Below, piece by piece: positions 37,402-46,872 of a stretch of DNA of 64,000 nt (positions are counted from its first letter, which is position 1; each line of letters starts with the position of its first letter). The notes beneath the pieces were generated by a model. The model was not told the DNA's origin. It did not search any database and worked only from the letters and a program-made list of their open reading frames with translations. The position numbers and the translations under genes were made by a program. The stretch spans positions 87,069 through 151,068 of the forward strand of contig NZ_AFPB01000142.1 of the NCBI RefSeq assembly GCF_000218485.1, given 5' to 3'. Source of the stretch: Aquimarina agarivorans. Lineage in GTDB: Bacteria > Bacteroidota > Bacteroidia > Flavobacteriales > Flavobacteriaceae.

Positions 37402-38348
37402 CTAATTTTTAAATATCCTGTGAAAAACTTCTCCTTCACCAGACTTTACTTTTATTAAATACAATCCTGTACTTAAATTACTTATATCAAATTTATTTGA
37501 TGCTGTATTGTTCTGATACACCGTATTTCCTGATACATCATAAACATCTATTTGCTTTTGAAAACTATTTTTACCATTAAAATAAAGCAACCCTTTGGTC
37601 GGATTAGGGTAAATAGCATAGCTACCTGACGATTCAAGCGATGCATTATTTACACTTAATACGGCTTCTTTCACATTGGATTCACATTGATCAACCGAAA
37701 AGTATTGCGATATTTTACAATTTTATCTTTCTGCTATTAGCAAATAATTTACATTTAGTTTTATAAAATTACTTACAGTTACCGCTGCTGTTACTTGAGT
37801 ATCATTTACCAAAAATTTTGATCCATCTGAAGCTATTTCAAATAATGAAAGCGCTCCAGGAAAAAACTTTGCGATGAAAAGCCATAGACTAAATTTCTTT
37901 CTTCTTTAGGATTACAATTTATTGTTTCATCTTTTACCACACCTAAAGTGATTGATGATGAAATTATGTTTAGTGCTTGGGTTGATGTACAACCATTTGC
38001 TGATGTAATTTTAAATTCATATTTACCAGGTGAAAAAGAATTCAATCCAAAACTATTTATTTTAATGTCTGTTTCATTAATTACCGTACTATTTGTAATT
38101 TTATCAGTTACCAAGAGATTGAAAGGTGCCATCCCACGTTTAATTTCTACAACTACAACACCGTTACTACTATTACAAGTTGGCTTTAATGTATTTTGAA
38201 CAGTAAATAATGTAGGGGCTAAAGTACATGCTTCAAAGTTCTGCGAATTTGTAAAGAAAGAGGTTAATAGCAATATTGAAATTATCAATCTATTTAAATA
38301 GCCTAAAAGTAAAATTGTAATCACTAAATTGTTTTTTGGTTTGTGCAA
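37402..38348 (-). pseudogene. T9SS-secreted protein, broken by frameshift and stop
   Basis: Reading the minus strand, frame 1 (38348 to 37833) encodes a signal-like N terminus and SprB-like repeat material (KPTCNSSNGVVVVEIKRGMAPFNLLVTDK..., LNSFSPGKYEFKITSANGCTS). It then runs out near SQSFFLERF. A shifted frame continues FFPGALSLFEIASDGSKFLVN to an in-frame TAA at about 37725, and the same frame then reads CKISQYFSVDQCES into an intact T9SS type A sorting domain (YAIYPNPTKGLLYFNGK...DISNLSTGLYLIKV...VFHRIFKN, ORF 37402-37674). So one secreted-protein gene carries at least one frameshift and one stop. Probably non-functional. Confidence 0.7.
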
Positions 38349-38469
38349 TTAATACGTCTGATACACAAAAAACCCTACCCCCATTTGTTTAATTATTTTA
38401 ACAATTAGACAAAAGACAAAAAAAATCTTTAAAAAACACCATATAGGTGGAATTTAAAGATTGAAACGC

Positions 38470-38602
38470 AAAAAAAGCTGTAAAAAAGTCGTTTCCTAAT
38501 CAAGATGGCAATTCATAACTTTATTAAAATTGATGATCACTTTAATAAAACTACGCACCAAACCTTAAAAAATAGGTTGTTACTTTTTTTAACAGCTTTT
38601 TT
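38470..38602. repeat. Long-range inverted repeat with internal hairpin
   Basis: AAAAAAAGCTGTAAAAAAGT (38470-38489) matches the reverse complement of 38582-38602 apart from a small bulge, enclosing about 90 nt that contain a second pair, TTTATTAAA / TTTAATAAA. Lying just past the minus-strand GH117/CBM6 stop, it may act as its terminator or be a structured RNA. Confidence 0.45.
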
Positions 38603-38617
38603 TTAAATTTTGATAGA

Positions 38618-40735
38618 CTAGTTTTTTATAAAAACTGTTGAACTCATTTTGGCATTATTACCATTTTTTGTAATCAATATATAGGTACCCGAAACTAATT
38701 GCTCAACTCCCACAGATTGTCTTTCATTTTTAAGAGTTCCCTGAAGTACAACTACACCTTTTAAATCCACAATACTATAATGGGTTGCATGACTAATTTT
38801 AGAAATATGAATTTGATGTACTGCAGGATTTGGATATACAACAATATTATGATCATCAAGCCCCAATTGCTTAGCCGAAGTGGTTAACTCGACTCTCTTT
38901 AAAATTAACTTATCTAAATTCCATTGCCAACGATCATTTCCGTTTGCTATTATTCGAAATGTGTGTGTCCCTTCAGTGATTTCAATAAAGTTACTATTAC
39001 TATTTAGGTTTATGTAATTCTCCCAATCACCTGTATTTGGAACAACATCTGAAGCCACTTCTACCCCATCAATCAATAGCTGAACGTTCAGGCTTCGACC
39101 TCCTGGACTTGCTATCAAATAAGTAAGGTCATAAAAACCCGTTTCAGTAAGATTTATTGAATAATCAGCATAGTCTCCACTATTTACAAAATTAATACCT
39201 ATTCCAGTTGCATTTACACCATTGAATTCGCCTGGTCTAATTCCGCTAAAGCTTCCTGTTTGAATAAAATCTTCCGCTTCAACAATTAAGTCATTGCCCC
39301 CAGTTACAGGAGTTATTGGCTCAGTAGGAATAATCGATTTATTTACTAAATCAAAACGCCTCAAATACATCCAACCTCCTGTAGCTCCGTTAGCAGCTCT
39401 TGAAAAGTCTAAATGATGAGATAATCCCCAATCCACCCCAAATTTAGGATCCGTGGTTGATATTTCATTAGGTCTAAAAATCCCTAACGCATCAGGAACT
39501 TCATTACCAGCAAAACCAGCAGTCCCTGTTGCCGTACCCATCATTTCAAAATTAACTCCATCCTGAGCAAATTGAATTGAACCTCTTTCAGGACCATCTA
39601 ACTTTTGAATAATGGCAATACCATTATTATAATTCCACACGCTAACCTCATGACCCGTATTAGTTATTGGATTATATTCAGATTTCACGTAGGGTCCTTC
39701 AGGTTGGTCTGCAATCGCCACACCCCATCTAATCTCTCTTTGACCGCAAAAGCGTTCTTCTCCCATTCGTTCACCTTTATAGTATAAGTAAAATTTATCC
39801 TTATAAAACATTAAACAAGGATCATGCACTTTATGACTATCAAAATCCCCTTTCACATCTGCTCGAAACCTACTAGTACTCCCTGCTGACCAAACGCCAT
39901 TATGCGAAGGTCTTAAAATAGGTTCAGACAGCTTTATCCATGGTCCGTTTGGCGAATCTGCCACGGCCATTGCCACATTATTCTTTACTCTTTCTATATA
40001 TGGAGACTTAACCACTTGGTAAATCAAATAAAATTTATCGTTATGAATAAAAATTTCAGGAGTAAACACAGATCGATCATCAAAAGTACCTGTTTGACCT
40101 CTTTCTACAGCAGGCCCCTGCTCTTTCCATTCGTAACCATCGGTTGAAGTGGCGTAATAAACATCTGTATAATCCCATGGAAATACATTATCATTAGGAT
40201 TATTGGTCCCAAAATAAGTTGAAGTTTGAGTTCTCTTTCTTGAATACCAAACATAATATTTATCATTATATTTAATCACTGCGCTAGGATCCCTTCTGGT
40301 AATTAATGAATTAGCCACTAGATCTCCCGTTAAATTAGTTTCTTTGAACACTACGTTCCATTCAGGATTATTTGGAATATTTGGATTGTTGTAATTATTA
40401 CAGCTTTGCATGTAGGTATTCCAACGTGTTGTGGCTGTACTAATTTTTTTTGCCCTTAATTTGATTTCAAGATTTGTTGCGGGCTGTTGATTGTAAAGTG
40501 CTTCAAAAACATAGCCCTCTTTATTAAAATAAAGTGTTTTATCCCCTAATGTAAATGCATTAAAGGAAAACAAACCATTGGCAGTTGTTTTAATGGATAA
40601 ATCATTTTCTACTAATGTAACTTCTACATTATTTAACGGAACCCCAGTTTCATTATCCGTAATTATACCTGTAAATGTTTGAGCAAACAAGGCACATGAT
40701 GCAAATATGAGCACCAAAAAAAATAAATTTTTCAT
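38618..40735 (-). CDS. Secreted GH117-like glycoside hydrolase with CBM6 and T9SS sorting domain
   Basis: 705 residues. Signal peptide; CarboxypepD_reg-like beta-sandwich (about 20-95, GIITDNETGVPLNNVEVTLV); five-bladed beta-propeller of GH117/GH43 type (about 115-470) with RRDPSAVIKYNDKYYVWYS, FDDRSVFTPEIFIHNDKFYLIYQ, KVHDPCLMFYKDKFYLYYKG and TGHEVSVWNY. The Asp residues of RDPS and HDP and the His-Glu of GHE match positions important in GH117 alpha-1,3-anhydrogalactosidases, as I recall them. A CBM6 follows (about 480-615, EAEDFIQTGSFSGIRPG...GDYADYSINL), then a T9SS type A domain (VVYPNPAVHQIHISK...LVSGTYILI). Likely exported to the surface to release terminal sugars from an algal polysaccharide; exact substrate unknown. 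Confidence 0.88.
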   Translation of the reverse strand: MKNLFFLVLIFASCALFAQTFTGIITDNETGVPLNNVEVTLVENDLSIKTTANGLFSFNAFTLGDKTLYFNKEGYVFEALYNQQPATNLEIKLRAKKISTATTRWNTYMQSCNNYNNPNIPNNPEWNVVFKETNLTGDLVANSLITRRDPSAVIKYNDKYYVWYSRKRTQTSTYFGTNNPNDNVFPWDYTDVYYATSTDGYEWKEQGPAVERGQTGTFDDRSVFTPEIFIHNDKFYLIYQVVKSPYIERVKNNVAMAVADSPNGPWIKLSEPILRPSHNGVWSAGSTSRFRADVKGDFDSHKVHDPCLMFYKDKFYLYYKGERMGEERFCGQREIRWGVAIADQPEGPYVKSEYNPITNTGHEVSVWNYNNGIAIIQKLDGPERGSIQFAQDGVNFEMMGTATGTAGFAGNEVPDALGIFRPNEISTTDPKFGVDWGLSHHLDFSRAANGATGGWMYLRRFDLVNKSIIPTEPITPVTGGNDLIVEAEDFIQTGSFSGIRPGEFNGVNATGIGINFVNSGDYADYSINLTETGFYDLTYLIASPGGRSLNVQLLIDGVEVASDVVPNTGDWENYINLNSNSNFIEITEGTHTFRIIANGNDRWQWNLDKLILKRVELTTSAKQLGLDDHNIVVYPNPAVHQIHISKISHATHYSIVDLKGVVVLQGTLKNERQSVGVEQLVSGTYILITKNGNNAKMSSTVFIKN

Positions 40736-41122
40736 AATTATTGATTTATATTGTTACTGTAAAGGTAGTTGGATATTTTTCTTTTCAATAATAATTAAGA
40801 AAGTAATAAGTATTTCATCCTTGATGAATCTATAGTGTAGCGTACGAAATATACAGCAGTATATGTTACCTTTTTTAGTATAAAGTGAATGATAATAATA
40901 AGCAATTTTCAATAGCTTTAAGCAACTAGCTTCATTGTAACCTATTCATAGCAGAATTTTATAACAATTGAATAGTAAAAAACTATTGTAAGGAAAGCAC
41001 AAAACATTATTATCATAATATGAATTAGGAGACAAAAATTTAATTTTTATTAACAAGCTATTTTCAAGCTTACCTATTCCACATACTTATATTTATTTCT
41101 TTTTAAATTCAAGTACATTTTA
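40736..41122. other. 387-bp divergent region in the carbohydrate locus
   Basis: Lies between the divergent GH117/CBM6 and AraC-type genes and should hold both promoters and perhaps the AraC-type regulator's site. I found no clear operator or gene. Confidence 0.4.
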
Positions 41123-42310
41123 ATGATATTAATTACTGACCTGTTTATAAACCTTGGAATATTACTGAATATTCTTATACTATTTATTTTATGGAAAAAC
41201 GGACGTAATGCTTATCATTACAAAATACTATTTAGTATTTTCTTACTATTATTATTTACACTCATCTGTTTTTTGGGTTATATTCATAAAAACAAAATAA
41301 TTTTTTTTAGTACATTTTTATTTCAGGACGTTATTCCTATAACTATTGGTCCGTTATTATTTTTTTACGTAAAAGCAATTTTTCTTTCCAAAAAAAAGCT
41401 ATTATATAAAATTAGAACAATTTTTATAATACCTGTGCTTTACGCTGTATTTGCTAGTATTCCCAAACTTATACGCATGCAAAAAGACCCCAACATTTTT
41501 AGCCACTTACGGTCAGGTTTAGAAAACGCATTTGCCTTTAGCATTATTTACTCTTTAATATATTGTTTTTTAGCTCTTAAAATTTTAAACAAAGGAAGGC
41601 ATTTAATTGATAATCACTATTCAAATACTGATAAACTAGATTTAAATTGGTTAAAAAAACTTTTGTACGGCACTATTTTTATTATATGTATTGATATTTC
41701 AATAACAATTTTTGAACTTACTGTAGGCGATTTTGAAGGAGCTGTATTTCCAATAGCAATTGTAGTTGTTGTTTTGATTGTACAACTTGCCTATTATGGA
41801 GTACTACAAACAGAAGTTTTAACTCCCGAATTTTTATTAAAAAAACATGGCTTATTAGAAAAGGAAGAGGAAATCAACCCTAACAAACTAGAAACCAATA
41901 TAAATCAGTACGATAATGAAAATGAAATGCTTGATCTAAAACAAAAATTAGAATCAGGAATGCAAAATCAAAAATGGTATGTTGATCCTAGTTTGACTTT
42001 ACAACCTTTAGCAGACAAACTTTTAATTACCGATAAAAAACTTTCCTATTTACTTAACCAGCATATGAATACTAATTTTTATGATTACGTAAACCAATAT
42101 AGAGTTGAAGAATTTAAAAATAAATTAAAAAATCCAAAATTTGAACAATACACTTTAATTGGTATTTCTCAAGAATGTGGTTTCACTTCAAAAACAAGTT
42201 TTTACAGAGCTTTTAGTAAGTACAACAATATGACTCCATCAAAATATAAGAAAACACTAATTCATACAAAAAATAATATTACCTCATCACTTAACACACC
42301 TAAAGCCTAA
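41123..42310 (+). CDS. AraC-type regulator with N-terminal membrane domain
   Basis: 395 residues. The first 230 form about seven hydrophobic helices (LFINLGILLNILILFILW onward), a 7TM-like sensor; a cytoplasmic linker follows, then an AraC/XylS double helix-turn-helix (about 280-385): LTLQPLADKLLITDKKLSYLLNQHMNTNFYDYVNQYRVEEFK and YTLIGISQECGFTSKTSFYRAFSKYNNMTPSKYKKT, the standard second HTH signature. This membrane-AraC layout is common in Bacteroidota. Divergent to the GH117/CBM6 gene, so it is a candidate local regulator (inference). Confidence 0.9.
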   Translation: MILITDLFINLGILLNILILFILWKNGRNAYHYKILFSIFLLLLFTLICFLGYIHKNKIIFFSTFLFQDVIPITIGPLLFFYVKAIFLSKKKLLYKIRTIFIIPVLYAVFASIPKLIRMQKDPNIFSHLRSGLENAFAFSIIYSLIYCFLALKILNKGRHLIDNHYSNTDKLDLNWLKKLLYGTIFIICIDISITIFELTVGDFEGAVFPIAIVVVVLIVQLAYYGVLQTEVLTPEFLLKKHGLLEKEEEINPNKLETNINQYDNENEMLDLKQKLESGMQNQKWYVDPSLTLQPLADKLLITDKKLSYLLNQHMNTNFYDYVNQYRVEEFKNKLKNPKFEQYTLIGISQECGFTSKTSFYRAFSKYNNMTPSKYKKTLIHTKNNITSSLNTPKA

Positions 42311-42637
42311 TAATAGTATTGACTAAACTTAAAAGTCCTTACAAATTTTGTAAGTAATATAAACACATTTCCTGCATGTATTATCTGATCAAAAAAATCC
42401 TGAATTTTATTTGACTAATTTAAGTTAAAGTGAACATAAAGTAATGACAAGCATTTTATTTAAAATTACTTTACATACTGTCTACTAGGTATCTAGCTAA
42501 AAAATATCAGGATTACTAATGATTGATGTAAGATCGAGTATGAACTACTGACTAATATGAGATAATGGCAAGACGTTTAAAATATTTACTAAATTTTAAA
42601 GTTCATTAATTATAATTAACTCATAACCTACTTAATA
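42311..42637. other. 327-bp gap
   Basis: No gene or strong hairpin seen. Confidence 0.4.
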
Positions 42638-43372
42638 TTGCTTATTTCACAAAAAATATATAGTTTTTTTGTTTTCAAAAGCTCACATGACTTCTGTCAT
42701 CATGTCCTGAGCGAAAACAATGCGTATTATACTGGTTTGAGACTTTCATGTCAAAAAAAATTCCGGATTAAAACACTTTATTTTTTAAATAATATTGACT
42801 TTGACTCGGACAGAAATTTTAAAGTTGAGAAATCGATGAAAATTTTAATAGCTAGTGCTTTTGCTCAAATTACTTTTGGATTAAAAAAGGACAAGCTAAA
42901 GGTGTTTAAACTTATCAATATAACTCCTGCTCCTTATAGTTACTCTCATTCGGATTTGATTTTTAATGGTGATACCAACTTTGCTACAAAAACAATAAAT
43001 TTATGCTGGCCAGTAGTTAAAGCAGGTTTTGAGGTGAGTGATAACGCTTTAAACCTTGCTATTCATGAATTTGGACATGCAATTATATTGGAGGATAGCC
43101 GTAAAAATTTACGCTATAGAAGGGCTTTAAATGTGAAAGCATTTAGTAGATGGAAACACTTTGCTTTAATAAAGCTCGAAAAAATCAGAGCCAAAAAAAA
43201 TGTAGTACTTAGGGATTACGGTGGAACAAATATTATGGAATTATTTTCAGTTTGTTTGGAAGCTTTTTTTGAAAACTCCCATCAATTTCATGAAAAAGAA
43301 ACCAACCTTTACAACAGCATCGTTGAATTGTTAAAACAAGACCTAAGAAATAAACAAAGTCCATTATTATAA
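42638..43372 (+). CDS. MtfA-like (M90) zinc peptidase
   Basis: 244 residues. The zincin motif AIHEFGHAIILED (His143-Glu144-x2-His147) sits in the arrangement of MtfA/M90 peptidases, with NIMELFSVCLEAFFENSHQF downstream, where a Glu would be the third ligand. E. coli MtfA is a glucose-linked peptidase that titrates the Mlc repressor. No signal peptide. The start appears to be TTG at 42638 (no ATG upstream of the conserved part); the first 30 residues are poorly conserved in character, so a later start is possible. Role here unknown. Confidence 0.8.
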   Translation: MLISQKIYSFFVFKSSHDFCHHVLSENNAYYTGLRLSCQKKFRIKTLYFLNNIDFDSDRNFKVEKSMKILIASAFAQITFGLKKDKLKVFKLINITPAPYSYSHSDLIFNGDTNFATKTINLCWPVVKAGFEVSDNALNLAIHEFGHAIILEDSRKNLRYRRALNVKAFSRWKHFALIKLEKIRAKKNVVLRDYGGTNIMELFSVCLEAFFENSHQFHEKETNLYNSIVELLKQDLRNKQSPLL

Positions 43373-43440
43373 TGGCAAAAAGTTATCAAAATAAATACAA
43401 AAATGTAACTCTGACAACCTAAATCAAATAACACATTTAT

Positions 43441-44577
43441 CTAGTCAAAGGAAATATTTTTCAATAATTCTATATTGGTATCCGACCTTAAGGCACCTTT
43501 TACTTTAAAAATTGCGGTAAAATATGTCCCCTCCCCTAATATCTTCTCAAATTGACTTAACTTATTTTTGTCCGAAAAATAGTTAACACATGCATTTATT
43601 CCAATATCATGATTAGAAAAAAATAAGAGTTGTACTGTAGCGTCATATCCTTTTATTTTTGAAACAATTGCCAACTCTTCATTATCTACCCTGTAAGGAA
43701 ATTTAAAAACAGTATCCTTCAACTTTGGATGATTAGAAAAAAACAACAAACTATCCTTTAGTTTAAAATAGGGATTTGCCTGATTAAATAAATTAATAAA
43801 TGTATTTTCATTTTTAATTGAACCTATATAAATGTTGTTATGCGCTTTAATTTCTTCAATAGAGGTTTTTGAAGAAAATCGAACATTAAACCCCTTATCG
43901 TAACTTGAAAAATAATTGGCTAAAGCAACTGCTCCTGTTACAGCCGTATGATTCACATAGCTATAAGGCGGTGGAGCTATTGAATCTTTTAAAGTTGGAT
44001 GCGAATCAATAAAGGAGTAAAATTGCTCAACTGTATTTATTGAATAATCTCTAGTCCACCCTTTATTACCGGTAATTGTTTTCCCTATAACCCCAAAAAC
44101 GTCCCCAACAATTAGATTTGTTTTTTTTGCGTTCGAAAAAAATGGTTTCCATATGGATGAAACTGGCGATTTAATCTTCATAAAAAGAACTAAGCCCATA
44201 ATTAAACATAAAGCTGAAAGAGATATAATTTTTTTGCTCCTTGTTTTGACCAAAGGAATGATTTCATTTGTACCATTTTTTTCAAAAGTAACCTTGTATT
44301 GCCCCTTTTCAATTTTTAATTGACAAGCATCATTAGCTCCTTCTTTTTCATAATAATTATTTAATTTTTTTCTTAAATTATACACATTTACACGAACTCG
44401 TGTTCCGGGATCTTTAGTTCCAAAAAACTCCAAAGCAATAACCATTTCTTTCAAATCATTCTTATTCTGTGTTGCTTCAAACAAATAATGAAGTAAAGAA
44501 ATACTTGTTGGCGCATTTAAAAATGAGTCACTTTTACTTATTTTATAAACAATAGCTCTTTTTTCTTCTAAAGTCAT
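43441..44577 (-). CDS. Membrane-anchored winged-helix regulator with extracytoplasmic domain
   Basis: 378 residues, not a family I can name. Residues 1-100 resemble the winged-helix domain that starts some Acidobacterial TPR regulators and OmpR-type proteins: SISLLHYLFEATQNKNDLKEMVIALEFFG...DPGTRVRVNVYNLRKKLNNYYEKEG, then a wing-like QLKIEKGQYKVTF. One membrane helix follows (about 117-134, ISLSALCLIMGLVLFMKI). The remaining 240 residues should be outside the cytoplasm, alpha/beta in character (TNLIVGDVFGVIGK, VNHTAVTGAVALANYF, NIYIGSIKNENTFI), recalling periplasmic-binding-like sensing. This is a CadC/ToxR-style topology. It is divergent to the GH117/uronate operon with a palindrome between (44611-44633), so it is a plausible regulator of that operon. 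Confidence 0.72.
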   Translation of the reverse strand: MTLEEKRAIVYKISKSDSFLNAPTSISLLHYLFEATQNKNDLKEMVIALEFFGTKDPGTRVRVNVYNLRKKLNNYYEKEGANDACQLKIEKGQYKVTFEKNGTNEIIPLVKTRSKKIISLSALCLIMGLVLFMKIKSPVSSIWKPFFSNAKKTNLIVGDVFGVIGKTITGNKGWTRDYSINTVEQFYSFIDSHPTLKDSIAPPPYSYVNHTAVTGAVALANYFSSYDKGFNVRFSSKTSIEEIKAHNNIYIGSIKNENTFINLFNQANPYFKLKDSLLFFSNHPKLKDTVFKFPYRVDNEELAIVSKIKGYDATVQLLFFSNHDIGINACVNYFSDKNKLSQFEKILGEGTYFTAIFKVKGALRSDTNIELLKNISFD

Positions 44578-44610
44578 AAGACCAATAATTTCAGCGATTT
44601 AAAAGCTCAA

Positions 44611-44633
44611 TTAACGGTTATACATACCGTTAA
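44611..44633. promoter_or_regulatory. Candidate operator TTAACGGT-N7-ACCGTTAA
   Basis: A perfect 8-bp inverted repeat with a 7-bp spacer lies in the 137-bp region between the winged-helix regulator and the GH117 operon. A further half-site-like CGTTAAA occurs at 44639-44645. The position suits autoregulation plus control of the operon; which protein binds is inferred. Confidence 0.6.
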
Positions 44634-44714
44634 AGCTACGTTAAATATAGATAAATATGAATTAATAAACTTAATTAGCACCTTTGATTGCTCAATTACT
44701 AACGAAAACGATGT

Positions 44715-46022
44715 ATGAAAAAATTAATCTTTTCAATTATTATTCCTGTTTTTTTACTTCCCTCTTGTGTAGTATCACAAAAAAAAGAAGCTATTTCTAA
44801 CACGAAAAGCCCAAAAGAAACTTCGAATAAACCTTTCCCGTTATATTTAAAAAATTTAAAGCAGGATAGGTCATTAAGTGCTGCCATTAAACGCAGTTTT
44901 GAAGTATATGAAGCTCCTAGGCTTTTAGATAACGAACTTTACTCCAATTTTAAGTACACCGAACTTAATGGATTTGACTACCACGGTGGCGATGGCACAA
45001 TTTCAAGGAGAGATCCTTCGAAGATTATTAAAGAAAATGGAAAATATTACGTTTGGTACACTCATCGGCATACTGAAACTGCTCCCCAAGGTTTTGAAAA
45101 TGCCACTGATAAAATTCCATCGCAGGATTGGGATTTAGCTGAAATTTGGTATGCAACCAGTACTGATGGTTTTACTTGGAAGGAACAGGGTGTAGCCGTA
45201 CCTAGACCTCCAAAACCTAATCCAGGGTGGCGCTCAGTAGCCACAGCAGACATTTTAAAATTCAAAAACAAATATTACTTATATTATCAGGCGTTTGATG
45301 CTCCTAGTGGAAAATATGACAAAAAAAGAGATGCCTATGACATTTGTCCTGTTGCTTTGTCCTGGGCAAATTCACCTGACGGTCCTTGGACTGCTTTAGA
45401 CAACGTAGTGATCCCATTTGGTAAGGAAAATGAATGGGACTATCGTGTTATCCACGATCCGAATCCATTGGTACATAATGGTAAAATTTACATTTATTAT
45501 AAATCCGGTATGGATAAACGCGATGCTAATCGTCAGTTTTGGGATGCTTGGGGGGTAACTATTGCAGATCATCCTGAAGGTCCTTTTGTTAAGCATCCAT
45601 TAAATCCAGTAATGAACTCAGGCCATGAAACTATAGTTTTTCCATTTAAAGAAGGTGTTGCCGCCATTGCCAATACTGATGGAATTGAACATTATACCAT
45701 TCAATATGCCAAAGATTGGGTCAATTTTCAAATAGCCTCTGTTACACAACTATTGCCTACAGCTGCAGGTGTTTATTCTCCTGACGCTTTTGACGATGAC
45801 AAAGATGGTGATGGAATTACATGGGGGCTTTCCCATTTTATTAATGCTGGAAATAATTGGAATAAAATGTATACTAAATTAGGCAGATTTGATTGTGATT
45901 TGAGTCAAAAGGTAAATGATCCAAGTTTGAAAAAATCTAATATTTTATTGCCAAATGAGTTATATTTTAGTCAAGGGTTAACTCCAGAACAACGCAAAAG
46001 AATCGAAGCCCGAAACCCTTAA
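44715..46022 (+). CDS. GH117-like lipoprotein glycoside hydrolase
   Basis: 435 residues. Lipoprotein signal (lipobox LLPSC, Cys18). A single five-bladed propeller domain: ISRRDPSKIIKENGKYYVWYTHRHT, DLAEIWYATSTDGFTWKEQGVAV, YRVIHDPNPLVHNGKIYIYYKS and MNSGHETIVFPF parallel the GH117 motifs of the 705-residue protein at 38618-40735, but without CBM6 or T9SS domains. Probably periplasmic or membrane-tethered, acting on oligosaccharides before uptake. First gene of an operon with SDR, uxuA, uxaC remnant, dctM remnant and GH2. That context suggests a uronate-containing oligosaccharide rather than pure agarose (inference). Confidence 0.88.
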   Translation: MKKLIFSIIIPVFLLPSCVVSQKKEAISNTKSPKETSNKPFPLYLKNLKQDRSLSAAIKRSFEVYEAPRLLDNELYSNFKYTELNGFDYHGGDGTISRRDPSKIIKENGKYYVWYTHRHTETAPQGFENATDKIPSQDWDLAEIWYATSTDGFTWKEQGVAVPRPPKPNPGWRSVATADILKFKNKYYLYYQAFDAPSGKYDKKRDAYDICPVALSWANSPDGPWTALDNVVIPFGKENEWDYRVIHDPNPLVHNGKIYIYYKSGMDKRDANRQFWDAWGVTIADHPEGPFVKHPLNPVMNSGHETIVFPFKEGVAAIANTDGIEHYTIQYAKDWVNFQIASVTQLLPTAAGVYSPDAFDDDKDGDGITWGLSHFINAGNNWNKMYTKLGRFDCDLSQKVNDPSLKKSNILLPNELYFSQGLTPEQRKRIEARNP

Positions 46023-46048
46023 TTCGTTTCAACCTAAAGTTATAATAG

Positions 46049-46870
46049 ATGAGATTAAAATATAAAGTAATCGTAATCACTGGTGGATCGGGAGTTCTAT
46101 GTAGCCAAATGGCAATTCATTTGAGTAAATTAGGTGCTAAAATTGTACTATTAGGTAGAACCATAAGCAAACTTGAAGCTGTTGAAAAACAAATTATAGA
46201 AGCTGGTGGTGTAGCACTAAGCTATGCTGCCGATGTATTGGATAAAGAAGCCTTACTTACAGTACACAGCGAAATTATTGACCGCCTTGGCACTTGTGAT
46301 ATTTTAATTAATGGTGCTGGAGGAAATCATCCCGAAGCTACTACAGCAAATACGCGTTTTGGTGAAAATGAGATAGCAGGGAAAACTTTTTTTGATTTAG
46401 ATCATAAAGCGGTGGGTAATGTATTTAATATTAATTTTTTAGGTACATTTTTACCCTCACAAATATTCGGACAAGACATGATCGGCAAAGAAGGATGTAG
46501 TATTATTAATATTTCATCTATGAGTGCCTTTTCTCCAATGACAAAAGTTATGGCTTACAGTGCTGCAAAAGCTGCAATTTCAAACTTTACAGAATGGATG
46601 GCTGTACATTTTGCTTCTGCAAATATTCGAGTAAATGCTATTGCACCAGGTTTTTTCTTAAGTGAACAAAATAGAAAGCTATTAACGCATGAAGATGGAA
46701 GCCTTACCTATAGAGGAAATACAATTATCGGTCAAACACCTATGCGTAGGTTTGGAAATCCAGAAGATTTATTAGGAACATTAGAATGGCTATGCGGCAG
46801 CGGAACGGCTTTTGTAACAGGTATCGTGGTTCCTGTAGATGGTGGATTTAATGCCTTTAGCGGCGTATAA
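46049..46870 (+). CDS. SDR-family D-mannonate oxidoreductase (fructuronate reductase)
   Basis: 273-residue short-chain dehydrogenase: cofactor loop [26 protein letters not shown], catalytic Ser in NISSMSAFS and the YSAAKA Tyr/Lys pair, then [15 protein letters not shown]...[16 protein letters not shown] and [10 protein letters not shown]. The long insert after [10 protein letters not shown] and the C-terminal pattern are those of the SDR-type mannonate oxidoreductases that replace classical UxuB. Its position directly before uxuA supports the reaction fructuronate plus NADH to mannonate. 26 bp after the GH117 gene, 2 bp before uxuA. Confidence 0.88.
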   Translation: MRLKYKVIVITGGSGVLCSQMAIHLSKLGAKIVLLGRTISKLEAVEKQIIEAGGVALSYAADVLDKEALLTVHSEIIDRLGTCDILINGAGGNHPEATTANTRFGENEIAGKTFFDLDHKAVGNVFNINFLGTFLPSQIFGQDMIGKEGCSIINISSMSAFSPMTKVMAYSAAKAAISNFTEWMAVHFASANIRVNAIAPGFFLSEQNRKLLTHEDGSLTYRGNTIIGQTPMRRFGNPEDLLGTLEWLCGSGTAFVTGIVVPVDGGFNAFSGV

Positions 46871-46872
46871 TT

